From contig NZ_LT629758.1 of assembly GCF_900104725.1 (NCBI RefSeq), forward strand, positions 5,098,501 through 5,162,500: DNA of 64,000 bases. Reading direction: 5' to 3'. The notes below the pieces were generated by a model that worked only from the letters and a program-made list of their open reading frames with translations, had not been told where the DNA came from and ran no database searches. This document shows positions 31,340 through 39,697 of this stretch, piece after piece (position 1 is the first letter of the stretch; every line of letters begins with the position of its first letter). The stretch comes from Actinoplanes derwentensis (lineage in GTDB: Bacteria > Actinomycetota > Actinomycetes > Mycobacteriales > Micromonosporaceae). Position numbers and translations under genes: made by a program.

Positions 31340-32953
31340 CTACACCGGGCCGGTGGGGAGTTCCCGGCGCAGGAGCTTGCCGGTGGCGTTGCGGGGCAGT
31401 TCGTCGACGAAGATCACATCGCGCGGGACCTTGTAGCGGGCCAGTCCGGCCCGGACGAACTCGCGGATCTCCTGCGGGTCGCGGGCCGAGTCCTCGGACG
31501 CGACGATGAAGGCGCGCAGCCGGGTGCCGAAGTCGGCGTCGTCGACCCCGATGACGGCGGCGTCCATCACGTCGGCGCGTTCGGCGAGCAGGTTCTCCAC
31601 CTCTTGCGGGTAGACGTTCTCCCCACCTGAGATGATCATGTCGTCGTCGCGGCCGTCGATGTAGAGCAGCCCGTCGGCGTCGAAGTGGCCCTGGTCGCCG
31701 GTGGCCATGTGCCCGTCGATGACCTGTTTGTGCCGGCCGTCGGTGTAGCCCTCGAACGGGATGCCGGTCCGGACGAAGATCCGGCCCTTCTCCCCGACAG
31801 CCGTGATCTTGCGGTCCTCGGAGTCGTAGAGCGCGACGTGCACGGTGACCGGCGGCTTTCCTACCGTCCCGGGCGATTTACGGAGTTCAGCCGGTTTGGC
31901 GACGGACGCGACGGCCACCTCGGTCGAGCCGTACACGTTGTAGAGGACGTCTCCGAAGACGTCCTGGAAGCGGGTGCTCAGCTCGGGAGCGAGAGCCGAC
32001 CCGGCCAGGAAGACCGTCTTCAGTGACGACGTGTCGTACTTCGCGATCACGTCCGGGCCGAGCGCGAGAATGCGGTTGAGCATCGTCGGGACGGCGACCA
32101 GCATGTGCGCGCGGTGCTCGGCGATCGCGGCGAGGATGTTTTCGGCACCGAACCGGCGCAGCAGCACCGCGTGGTTGGCCAGCGACAGCCCGACTGTCCA
32201 GGCACCGAAACCGGTGCTGTGGAACAGCGGCGAGGCGAAGACCGCGGTGCCCTGCCGGGGGAAGTCGATCCGGTCCGCGATCAGGGCACTGGCCAGCGGC
32301 GACACCTTGGTCCGGGGCGCGCCCTTGGGCAGTCCGGTGGTTCCGCTGGTGAGGATGATGAACCCGCCTGGCTTCTCCGGGACCGGCAGCGGCACCGTGA
32401 TCGGCTCGGCGGCCGTCAACTCCTCGACCGTGAGCAGTCCGGCGGGCCGTTGGTAGTCGTCGTCCGCCCAGCTCAGGTAGCGCGGGATGTCGTCCGGGAT
32501 CTCGGTCACCACGTCGGCGAACTCACTGTCGTACATCAGGAACCGGACGTTCTCCCGTTTGATCACCTCGGCGAGCTGTGACTTGGCCAGGCCGGTGTTG
32601 AGCATGGCCAGGCGCAACCCGGCGCGGGCGGTGCCGGTGATCGCGAGCGCGAGGCCGCGGTGGTCGCGGGCCAGCACCCCGATCACCGATTTCGGCGGCA
32701 GGTCCACTTTGCGCAGGGCGTGGGCCAAGGCGTTGGACCGCTCGAAGAACTGCCGGTACGTCCAGGTGCCACGCTCGTCGGTGAGGGCCGGCGCGTTCGG
32801 GTGTTCGGTGGCGGCCTTCTCGGTGAGGGCGGCCTGCGGGCCGAGCTTGGCGTTGTTGCCGGCCGCCTTGAGCAGGCGGTCCGGCCGCAGCAGGTTGACG
32901 ATGCCGATCTGATGCATCCGCAGCACAGCGTGCAGATGTTCGAGGGTGCTCAC
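31340..32953 (-). CDS. Acyl-CoA synthetase (AMP-dependent ligase)
   Basis: This 537-residue adenylate-forming enzyme has the P-loop-like TSGTTGLPKG, YGSTE, TGDQGHFDADGLLYIDGRDDD and the catalytic Lys in NATGKLLRRE. It forms acyl-AMP and then acyl-CoA. The GTG at 32953 overlaps the stop of the fusion gene by one base and follows gaaggg. It is second in the operon after the SRPBCC-thiolase-crotonase protein, pointing to activation of a carboxylic acid (steroid or fatty-acid-like) for the same pathway. Confidence 0.93.
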   Translation of the reverse strand: MSTLEHLHAVLRMHQIGIVNLLRPDRLLKAAGNNAKLGPQAALTEKAATEHPNAPALTDERGTWTYRQFFERSNALAHALRKVDLPPKSVIGVLARDHRGLALAITGTARAGLRLAMLNTGLAKSQLAEVIKRENVRFLMYDSEFADVVTEIPDDIPRYLSWADDDYQRPAGLLTVEELTAAEPITVPLPVPEKPGGFIILTSGTTGLPKGAPRTKVSPLASALIADRIDFPRQGTAVFASPLFHSTGFGAWTVGLSLANHAVLLRRFGAENILAAIAEHRAHMLVAVPTMLNRILALGPDVIAKYDTSSLKTVFLAGSALAPELSTRFQDVFGDVLYNVYGSTEVAVASVAKPAELRKSPGTVGKPPVTVHVALYDSEDRKITAVGEKGRIFVRTGIPFEGYTDGRHKQVIDGHMATGDQGHFDADGLLYIDGRDDDMIISGGENVYPQEVENLLAERADVMDAAVIGVDDADFGTRLRAFIVASEDSARDPQEIREFVRAGLARYKVPRDVIFVDELPRNATGKLLRRELPTGPV

Positions 32954-35913
32954 TATCGGCCCTTCCATTGGGGGGTCCGGTGTTCGGCGAACGCGCGGAT
33001 GCCCTCCTGGGCGTCCGCGGAGCCGATCACCCGGCCGGAGATGTCGGAGAGACGGTCGAAGGCCTCCGCGGCGCCCCAGTCGCGGTGTTCGTCGACGATG
33101 CGTTTCGAGAGCAGGACTGCGAGGGGCGCGTTCGCGGCGATGCCGGCGGCTAGTTCCAGCGCGGTGGCGAGGGCTTTGCCCGGCGACGTGACGCGGTTGA
33201 TCAGGCCCAGTTCGTGCAGCCGGCGGGCCGGCATCGGCTCGCCGGTGAGGGCCATCTCCAGGGCGGTGCTGCGGGGCAGGCTCTGCGCGAGCCGGAGCAC
33301 CCCGCCGGCCGCGGCGACGAGGCCGCGTCTCACCTCGGGGATGCCGAAGACGGCGTCCTCCGCGGCGACGATCAGATCGGCGGCGAGCGCGAGTTCGCAC
33401 CCGCCGGCCAGGGCGGCGCCTTCGACGGCCGCGATCAGCGGCTTGGCCGGTGGCCGGGCGGTGATGCCGAGCAGGCCGCGGCCCTCGGTGACCGGGTATT
33501 CGCCACGGGCTGCGGCTTTCAGGTCCATCCCGGCGCTGAACACGGTGTCCGAGCCGGTCAGCACCGCGACCCGGGCCTGGTCGTCGGCTTCGAAGGCGTC
33601 GATCGCCTTCTCCAGGGCTCGGGCGGTGGTCAGGTCGATGGCGTTGCGGACCGCCGGGCGGTTCAGTGTGAGAACGGTGACCGGGCCGTGCCATGCGACG
33701 ATCAGCGGCGGTTCGCCGGGCGGGGGAAGGTCGACGGGCGTGGTGCCGGTGACGGTGACGGTGGTGCCGGTGACGTCGAGCTGCCAGCCGATCGGGTCGG
33801 ACTCCGCCAGCAGTTCCGACATCTCCGAGAATTCGGGGAGCTTCAGTACGACGCGGTCGCCGGCCGGGGTGAGTGCGGTGATGATCGCCGGGGCCGGGCC
33901 GCCGAACCGCTCGTACGGAACCGTGTACGCCTCCAGCACCGCGGGACCGGTGTAGGAGGCCAGTGACCGACGGGCGGGCGGCCTCGGCATCCGCGGGTCC
34001 GCGTCGATGTCTCGGAACTCGCGCACCGGTGGGCGGGCGGACAGAACCGTCGCGGCGTGCTTGGTCAGGTACCAGCCGAGGGCCGTGGCCAGCCCGAACG
34101 AGCCCGGATCGGCACGCAGCAACGGCACCAGGTTGGCGATCGCGTGACTGGAATAGTTGTTGCCCGGCCCACCGGCGAAGGTCAGTCCGCCTGTGACGGT
34201 GAGACGTTCCGGATCATCGAGGGGCAGATCGAGTTCCAGGGCCGCGATCTGTACGGCGGACGGAAAGCACGCGTACAGGTCGACGTGCCGGACCTCGTCG
34301 ATCGTGACTCCGGCGTGCCCGAGAACCGCGTCGCCGACGGCCTTGATCGCGGGCGAGGACGCCAGGTCGGCACGCTCGGTGACGAACCATTCCTCGGTCG
34401 CGTGCGCCCCGGCATGCACGAACACCCAGCGGTCCTGGGTGATCCCGGCCTCGGTCGCCGCGGCGGCACTGCACACGATGATGCCGGTACCCTGATTGAC
34501 CTGCAGGTTCGCGGTCAGCAGCTTCGGGTAGGGCGTGGAGATCATCCGGTTCGCGGCCGTCGGCGTGGCCAGCTGAGCCGACGTGTGCGCGGTGGGCTGC
34601 CAGGCGTGCGGGTTACGTTCGGCGATCGCCGAGAAGCCCGCCCACAGCTTCGTGATCCGGTCCAGGTGCTCGCGCGGGGCCTGGCCGAGACGGCCGCGGA
34701 CGGCCGACTCGATCAGGGCGTAGAGGAAGATCGGCGCGACCAGCCCGGCGGCGGTCTCCGGGTCGTTGTTGGCTTGCGCGTTTTTGCCGATGGTACGAGT
34801 GGGCTCGGCCCCGTCGTCCTGCACCGGCCAGTCCAATGGCTGTTTCGCACGCTCGGCGGCAGCCGCTGTGGACGCCGCTTCGGCCCCGCCGACCAGGGCT
34901 ATCCCGGCCCGGCCCGCGGCGATTTCGGCAGCCACGTCGTTGAGCAGCCGCAACGAGCCGTCGCCGCCGAAGATCGTGGTCTGCACGGTGCGGTCCGGGC
35001 GTGCACCGACCGCTTCGGCGATCAGTGCGGCCCCGTCCTGGTACTGCCACGAGACGCTGGCCACGTACCCGGCAAGGTCCGCTTTGGACAGCAGATCCGC
35101 CGACCCGGCGTCCTGTGCGGCCGACCGCAATGCCCGCACCGCGAGGGAGACCGGGTCGCCTCCGGCGGCTTCGGTGGAGTGCTCGGACACCTGCCCCACC
35201 CCGACGATCACCGGTGTCCAGGCGTCGACGTCCTCGCCGGTGCGCTCGATCCGGATCGGTCCCGGTTTGACACCCCAGCCCCTGCCCTCGCGGGCCCGGT
35301 CACGTGGTGACTCGGGGTCCGATTCGTGGTCGGCGGCGACCTGTCCGAGTTCGGTCAGGGATTTGCGCATCGCGTCGGCCAGGTTCCGGGCGACCATCGG
35401 GCCGAGTGGGCCGTCCGCGGAGCCGCCCTCGACTCCGCCGTCGAACCGCAGGATCGAGCCGTCACCGTTGGCCGGCGTCTTCTCCCCGGCCGGCGTCACG
35501 GACAGGTAGAAGCCGACGGTGATGCCCATCGGGGCGGTGCCCTCGAAGAAGACGGCCCGGCCCTCGACCACGCCGGTGACCGTCCAGCGGACCTCGCTCG
35601 GCACGCCCATCAGCCGGATCCGCTGACGGAACCGCACCCCCTCGGCGAACGTGGCGGGCGGCCCGTCGACCCAGCCGGCGTGCTGGAGCAGCCAGTCCGG
35701 CATCCGCGCGGGGTTCACCAGAACCGCGAAAACCCGATCGGCGGCGACCGGCACCGGTAGCGTCACCGCGGACGGATGAGCGAGACGGCGCGGCGGTTCG
35801 ACGGCGGCCGGCGGCGCTTCCGGTTCCGGCCGACGACGGCTCAGGGCAGCGGTGGCGGCAGCGCGTGCCACGGCCACGGCGATGCGCAGCTTGCTGGGAC
35901 GAGAACCGGGCAT
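32953..35913 (-). CDS. Fusion protein: SRPBCC domain, thiolase-like domain, enoyl-CoA hydratase
   Basis: This 986-residue protein has three domains. Residues ~45-195 are a START/polyketide-cyclase-like SRPBCC fold (VTLPVPVAADRVFAVLVNPARMPDWL, GVRFRQRIRLMGVPSEVRWTVTGV). Residues ~235-640 are a thiolase-like acetyl-CoA acetyltransferase (TPVIVGVGQ, GGAEAASTA, VDLYACFPSAVQIAALEL, GGLTFAGGPGNNY), followed by a small OB-type tail. Residues ~740-986 are a crotonase (FSAGMDLKAA, GAALAGGCELALAADLIV, FGIPEVRRGLVAAAGG). It starts at ATG 35913 with aggggaa ahead. It is the first gene of an operon with the acyl-CoA synthetase. Confidence 0.88.
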   Translation of the reverse strand: MPGSRPSKLRIAVAVARAAATAALSRRRPEPEAPPAAVEPPRRLAHPSAVTLPVPVAADRVFAVLVNPARMPDWLLQHAGWVDGPPATFAEGVRFRQRIRLMGVPSEVRWTVTGVVEGRAVFFEGTAPMGITVGFYLSVTPAGEKTPANGDGSILRFDGGVEGGSADGPLGPMVARNLADAMRKSLTELGQVAADHESDPESPRDRAREGRGWGVKPGPIRIERTGEDVDAWTPVIVGVGQVSEHSTEAAGGDPVSLAVRALRSAAQDAGSADLLSKADLAGYVASVSWQYQDGAALIAEAVGARPDRTVQTTIFGGDGSLRLLNDVAAEIAAGRAGIALVGGAEAASTAAAAERAKQPLDWPVQDDGAEPTRTIGKNAQANNDPETAAGLVAPIFLYALIESAVRGRLGQAPREHLDRITKLWAGFSAIAERNPHAWQPTAHTSAQLATPTAANRMISTPYPKLLTANLQVNQGTGIIVCSAAAATEAGITQDRWVFVHAGAHATEEWFVTERADLASSPAIKAVGDAVLGHAGVTIDEVRHVDLYACFPSAVQIAALELDLPLDDPERLTVTGGLTFAGGPGNNYSSHAIANLVPLLRADPGSFGLATALGWYLTKHAATVLSARPPVREFRDIDADPRMPRPPARRSLASYTGPAVLEAYTVPYERFGGPAPAIITALTPAGDRVVLKLPEFSEMSELLAESDPIGWQLDVTGTTVTVTGTTPVDLPPPGEPPLIVAWHGPVTVLTLNRPAVRNAIDLTTARALEKAIDAFEADDQARVAVLTGSDTVFSAGMDLKAAARGEYPVTEGRGLLGITARPPAKPLIAAVEGAALAGGCELALAADLIVAAEDAVFGIPEVRRGLVAAAGGVLRLAQSLPRSTALEMALTGEPMPARRLHELGLINRVTSPGKALATALELAAGIAANAPLAVLLSKRIVDEHRDWGAAEAFDRLSDISGRVIGSADAQEGIRAFAEHRTPQWKGR

Positions 35914-35950
35914 CGATGTTCCCCTAACAGTCTGCCCTGACGGTAAATGA

Positions 35951-35964
35951 GTGACCTGGGTCAC
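35951..35964. promoter_or_regulatory. Palindrome in the divergent promoter region
   Basis: gtgacctgggtcac is a perfect inverted repeat (gtgacc-tg-ggtcac), 38 bp upstream of the fusion gene start. It is a plausible repressor or activator site for the acyl-CoA operon. Confidence 0.45.
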
Positions 35965-36009
35965 GGCAAGAGCATGACGAACCTTGAGAAGCAGCGGTAT
36001 GGACGCAAC

Positions 36010-36031
36010 TAACCGTCAACTCGTACGGTAA
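36010..36031. promoter_or_regulatory. TetR-type operator overlapping the TetR start region
   Basis: The half-sites taaccgt (36010-36016) and acggtaa (36025-36031) form a 22-bp inverted repeat with one mismatch. A further acggtaa lies at 35939-35945 near the fusion gene. The palindrome ends 4 bp before the TetR GTG, suiting autoregulation and repression of the divergent operon. Confidence 0.55.
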
Positions 36032-36035
36032 AGCG

Positions 36036-36674
36036 GTGAAACGAACGCAGGCGCAGCGCAGCGAGACCACCCGGGCGAAGGTCCTGGAGGCGACATTGCA
36101 GTGCCTGGTCGAGCGCGGTTACGCGGAGACCACCACCGCCGAGGTCCTGGCCCGCGCCGACGTCCCCCGCGGCACCCTGCTGCACCACTTCCCCACCAAG
36201 GCCGACCTGCTCGTCGGCGCGGTGCAGTTCGTCGCCGAACGCCGCGTCGAGACACTGACCGCCGAACTCGCCGCGATCGACCCCGGCGCCGACCGTCTCG
36301 ACGCGCTGATCGACATCATCTGGCGGCACTTCTCCGCACCGCTGTTCTGGGCCGCGCTGGAGCTGTGGAACGCCGCCCGCACCGACGCCGAAGTCCGCGC
36401 CGCACTGCTCCCGGTGGAGAAGGAGATCTTCACCGTGCTGCACGACCGGGCCCGCACCCTGCTCAGCGAGAGCGCGCCCGGCGATCCCCGAGTACCGACC
36501 GTGGTCGAGTTCAGCTACGAGGTCCTGACTGGACTCGCCATGACCGGCATAGTGAGCGGCGACCTGGGACATCGCGAACTGTTGCTGCGCCGCTGGAAAC
36601 GAGCGGCCGCGATCCTCCTCGGCCACCGTGACCCGTCCACCCTCGTCGAACGTGCCCGCTCAAAGGAGAGTTGA
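36036..36674 (+). CDS. TetR family regulator of the acyl-CoA block
   Basis: This 212-residue protein has a helix-turn-helix (SETTRAKVLEATLQCLVERGYAETTTAEVLARADVPRGTLLHHFPTKADLL) and a helical ligand domain. GTG start. It is divergent from the fusion/acyl-CoA-synthetase operon and coupled (TGATG) to the acyl-CoA dehydrogenase gene, so an acyl-CoA or related acid is the likely effector. Confidence 0.9.
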   Translation: MKRTQAQRSETTRAKVLEATLQCLVERGYAETTTAEVLARADVPRGTLLHHFPTKADLLVGAVQFVAERRVETLTAELAAIDPGADRLDALIDIIWRHFSAPLFWAALELWNAARTDAEVRAALLPVEKEIFTVLHDRARTLLSESAPGDPRVPTVVEFSYEVLTGLAMTGIVSGDLGHRELLLRRWKRAAAILLGHRDPSTLVERARSKES

Positions 36675-37810
36675 TGTACGCCACCCCGGAACGCCTCGCG
36701 CTCGCCGCCTCGATGAAACAGTTCGTCGCCCGGGAGATCCACCCGCACCTGGCCGATTGGGAACAGGCCGGCGAGATCCCCCGGGAGGTGCACACGCAGC
36801 TGGCGAAAGCGGGGCTGTACGGCATCGGGTTCGCCGAGGAGCACGGCGGCGACGGCGGGGACAGTGTGGACACGGTGGTGTCCACCGAGGCGTTCCTGGA
36901 GGCCGGCGGCTCGTCCGGGGCACACGCCTCGATCTTCACCCACGGCATCGCGCTGCCGCACATCGTCGCCTCCGGGGACGAGGGCCTGATCGAGCGGTTC
37001 GTCCGCCCCACCCTGTCCGGGGAGCTGATCGGCGCGCTCGGCATCACCGAACCGGACGCCGGATCCGACGTGGGATCGATCCGGACCACGGCGGTCCGGG
37101 ACGGCAACTCGTACGTGGTGAACGGTTCGAAGATGTTCATCACCTCGGGGGTGCGGGCCGACTTCGTCACCACCGCGGTCCGCACCGGCGGTCCCGGGGC
37201 GTCCGGCATCAGCATGCTGGTGATCGAGCGGGGCACACCCGGTTTCACGGTGTCCCGCAAACTCGACAAGATGGGGTGGCTCTGCTCCGACACCGCCGAA
37301 CTGTCCTTCGCCGACTGCCGCGTACCGGCCGCGAACCTGGTGGGCCCGGAGAACTTCGGATTCGCCCTGATCGGTCAGGCGTTCGTCGCCGAGCGGATCA
37401 TCGCGGCCGTGCACGCCTACTCGACGGCCCAGCGCAGCCTGGACCTGACCCTGTCGTACGCCCGGACCCGGGAGACGTTCGGGCGGCCGCTGATCAGCCG
37501 TCAGGTGGTCCGGCACAAGCTGGTGCAGATGCGGCAGCGGATCGACGTGGCCCGGCAGTACACCCGCTGGGTCGCCGAGCGGCACGCCGCCGGGGACAGC
37601 ATGATCGGCGAGGTCTGCCTGGCCAAGAACGCCGCCGTCGACGCCTGCAAGTACGTCGTCGACGAGGCCGTCCAGCTGCACGGCGGCATCGGTTACATGC
37701 GGGAGTCCGAGGTGGAACGCAACTACCGGGACACCCGGATCCTCGGCATCGGCGGCGGCGCCACCGAGATCATGACCGACCTGGCGGCCAAGATGTTCGG
37801 CTACCAGTGA
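36674..37810 (+). CDS. Acyl-CoA dehydrogenase
   Basis: This 378-residue flavoprotein has the family signatures: ALGITEPDAGSDVGSI (FAD/substrate binding), an NGSKMFIT strand, RLQ-type helices in SYARTRETFGRPL, and the C-terminal AVQLHGGIGYMRESEVERNYRDTRILGIGGG. Enzymes of this family oxidise acyl-CoA to 2-enoyl-CoA and pass electrons to ETF. The ATG overlaps the TetR stop, with aaaggagag ahead. With the crotonase and thiolase across the divergent promoter, a beta-oxidation set is nearly complete. Confidence 0.94.
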   Translation: MYATPERLALAASMKQFVAREIHPHLADWEQAGEIPREVHTQLAKAGLYGIGFAEEHGGDGGDSVDTVVSTEAFLEAGGSSGAHASIFTHGIALPHIVASGDEGLIERFVRPTLSGELIGALGITEPDAGSDVGSIRTTAVRDGNSYVVNGSKMFITSGVRADFVTTAVRTGGPGASGISMLVIERGTPGFTVSRKLDKMGWLCSDTAELSFADCRVPAANLVGPENFGFALIGQAFVAERIIAAVHAYSTAQRSLDLTLSYARTRETFGRPLISRQVVRHKLVQMRQRIDVARQYTRWVAERHAAGDSMIGEVCLAKNAAVDACKYVVDEAVQLHGGIGYMRESEVERNYRDTRILGIGGGATEIMTDLAAKMFGYQ

Positions 37811-38874
37811 TCCAGTTCGAGGGCCGTGCCGGCATCCTCGACCTGTCGTGGGGCCATCCCCGTCCGGATCTGCTGCCGGTCCACGAGTGGGCGGCCGCGT
37901 CCGCCCACCTGGACTGGCGGGCCCTGACCTACGGGGCGGCGGCCGGGCCGGACTCGTTGCTGGAGTCGCTGGGCGATCCGGGCCGGACCTTCGTCACCGG
38001 CGGGGCCTCGCACGGCCTCGCCCTGGTGACGCAGCTCCTGACCAACCCGGGCGACGTGGTCCTGGCCGACGCTCCCACCTACCACCTGGCCTTTCCCATC
38101 CTGCGGGACCGAGGCGTGACCCTGCTCCAGGCACCGGCCGACACCGCTGCCGCCGTCATCCGGGACATCCGGGCGAGCGGGCGACGGGTGGCGCTGCTCT
38201 ATCTGGTGCCCACCTTCGGCAATCCGACCGGGCGGAGCCTCCCCGAGGATCAGCGACGGGAGTTGATCGCGGTGGCCCGGCAGGAGGGGGTCACGATCGT
38301 CGAGGACGACACCTATCGGGAGCTGAACTACGACGGGCCGGCACCGGCGTCGTTGTGGGAGCTGGCCGGGGGTGCTCCCGTTGTCCGGTTGGGATCATTC
38401 GCCAAGACGGTGGCTCCGGGGCTGCGGCTCGGGTGGATCAACGCGGAACCGGAGATCATCGGGCGGCTGACCAGGCTCGGTTATGTGCACAGCGGCGGCG
38501 GGGTCAACCACACCACCGCCGTCACGATGGGCACGTTCCGGGCAGACGGTGGTTATCAGCGGCATGTCGCCAGGGTGCGCTCGGAATATCGAGCCCAGCG
38601 GGATGTCCTGGTCTCTGCCTTGCGCGCGGACTTCGCCACTGTCGAATCGCCGGCCGGTGGATGGTTCGTCTGGCTTCGCCTGCCGGACGGTGTCACCGCG
38701 GACGCGTTGCTGCCGCTCGCCGAAGAGCGGGGCGTCTCGTTCGTGCCGGGCACCCGGTTCTGGGCCGACGGACCCGGTGGCGCCGACCGGATCCGGCTCA
38801 GTTTCTCGCACCTGCCCGCCGACGATCTGCGCCGCGCCGCGGAACGCCTGGCGGCGGCGGTCCACCGGCGATGA
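37807..38874 (+). CDS. PLP-dependent aminotransferase class I/II
   Basis: This 355-residue protein of fold type I has PTFGNPTGRSLPEDQRREL (substrate/cofactor loop), VEDDTYRELNYDG, the Schiff-base Lys in VRLGSFAKTVAPGLRLGW, and a C-terminal RLSFSHLPADDL. It resembles the 2-aminoadipate/kynurenine (LysN-type) branch. The GTG overlaps the dehydrogenase stop (GTGA), which ties it to the acyl-CoA operon. The amine substrate is unknown. Confidence 0.9.
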   Translation: MIQFEGRAGILDLSWGHPRPDLLPVHEWAAASAHLDWRALTYGAAAGPDSLLESLGDPGRTFVTGGASHGLALVTQLLTNPGDVVLADAPTYHLAFPILRDRGVTLLQAPADTAAAVIRDIRASGRRVALLYLVPTFGNPTGRSLPEDQRRELIAVARQEGVTIVEDDTYRELNYDGPAPASLWELAGGAPVVRLGSFAKTVAPGLRLGWINAEPEIIGRLTRLGYVHSGGGVNHTTAVTMGTFRADGGYQRHVARVRSEYRAQRDVLVSALRADFATVESPAGGWFVWLRLPDGVTADALLPLAEERGVSFVPGTRFWADGPGGADRIRLSFSHLPADDLRRAAERLAAAVHRR

Positions 38875-38881
38875 GAGTCGA

Positions 38882-39571
38882 TCAGGACGGGGCTGCCTGG
38901 ATCAGGGCCTGGATGAGTTTGTCGATGGTGCCGGGGAAGGCCGAGTTGTACATCGACGGCAGGTGGTCGCGGACCAGGTGGACGTTGGGGTAGCCCTCGG
39001 CGGGCAGTGACGTGTAGACCCGCGACCACGCCGCCTGCTCGGCGTTCTCCTGGTCGGGGGTGAGTTCGGCGGCGTCGACAGCGGCGACGGCTAGGACCGT
39101 GTCGACGAAGTCGCGGTAGTGCCGGACCGCGTCGGCGGGGGCGAAACCGGCGCTGAGCATGATGCCGATGCCGGTGTCGACGACGCGCATCTCGTGCGGG
39201 CCGGCCGTGACGCGGATGGCGCGCAGGTGCGCGAGCCGGGGGTGCTGGCGCATCGAGCGGCGCAGCACGGCGGCCAGGTCGCGCAGCGAGTCGGACCAGT
39301 GGTCGCGGGGCACGAACTCGGCGAGGGCGTCGCCGATCAGCCGGTCGGCCAGGGCCAGCAGCAGCGCGTCCATGTCGCGGAAGTAGCGGTAGACCGCGGT
39401 GGGGTCGGCGCCGAGCTCGGCACCGAGGCGCCGGACGCTGAGTTTGTCGCCGCCGGGCGCGTCGATGAGACGCAGGGCTGTGTCGACGATCATGTCGGCG
39501 GTGAGCACGACACCGGCACGGGTCTTCCGCCGCCGGGCCCCCACGCTGGGCACACGTTCCACTCCAGGCAC
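38882..39571 (-). CDS. TetR family regulator divergent from FAD oxidoreductase
   Basis: This 229-residue protein has a TetR helix-turn-helix (LTADMIVDTALRLIDAPGGDKLSVRRLGAELGADPTAVYRYFRDMDALLLAL) and a TetR_C-type ligand domain. GTG start at 39571. The intergenic palindrome 39591-39614 is positioned to let it control itself and the oxidoreductase. Confidence 0.9.
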   Translation of the reverse strand: MPGVERVPSVGARRRKTRAGVVLTADMIVDTALRLIDAPGGDKLSVRRLGAELGADPTAVYRYFRDMDALLLALADRLIGDALAEFVPRDHWSDSLRDLAAVLRRSMRQHPRLAHLRAIRVTAGPHEMRVVDTGIGIMLSAGFAPADAVRHYRDFVDTVLAVAAVDAAELTPDQENAEQAAWSRVYTSLPAEGYPNVHLVRDHLPSMYNSAFPGTIDKLIQALIQAAPS

Positions 39572-39590
39572 CCCCTCACCTTAGAGGCTT

Positions 39591-39614
39591 CTTATGTCAA
39601 CGCATTGACATAAG
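39591..39614. promoter_or_regulatory. Perfect TetR operator between divergent genes
   Basis: The arms cttatgtcaa (39591-39600) and ttgacataag (39605-39614) are exact reverse complements with a cgca spacer (24 bp). The site lies 20 bp from the TetR start and 84 bp from the oxidoreductase start. Confidence 0.8.
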
Positions 39615-39697
39615 GGTGCCGCGGAGGGTTTCATCGGTTCACGAGATCGCCACCGGCTCACCCCGGGCGGTCCCGTGAGAGTTGGAAGGAACTCACC

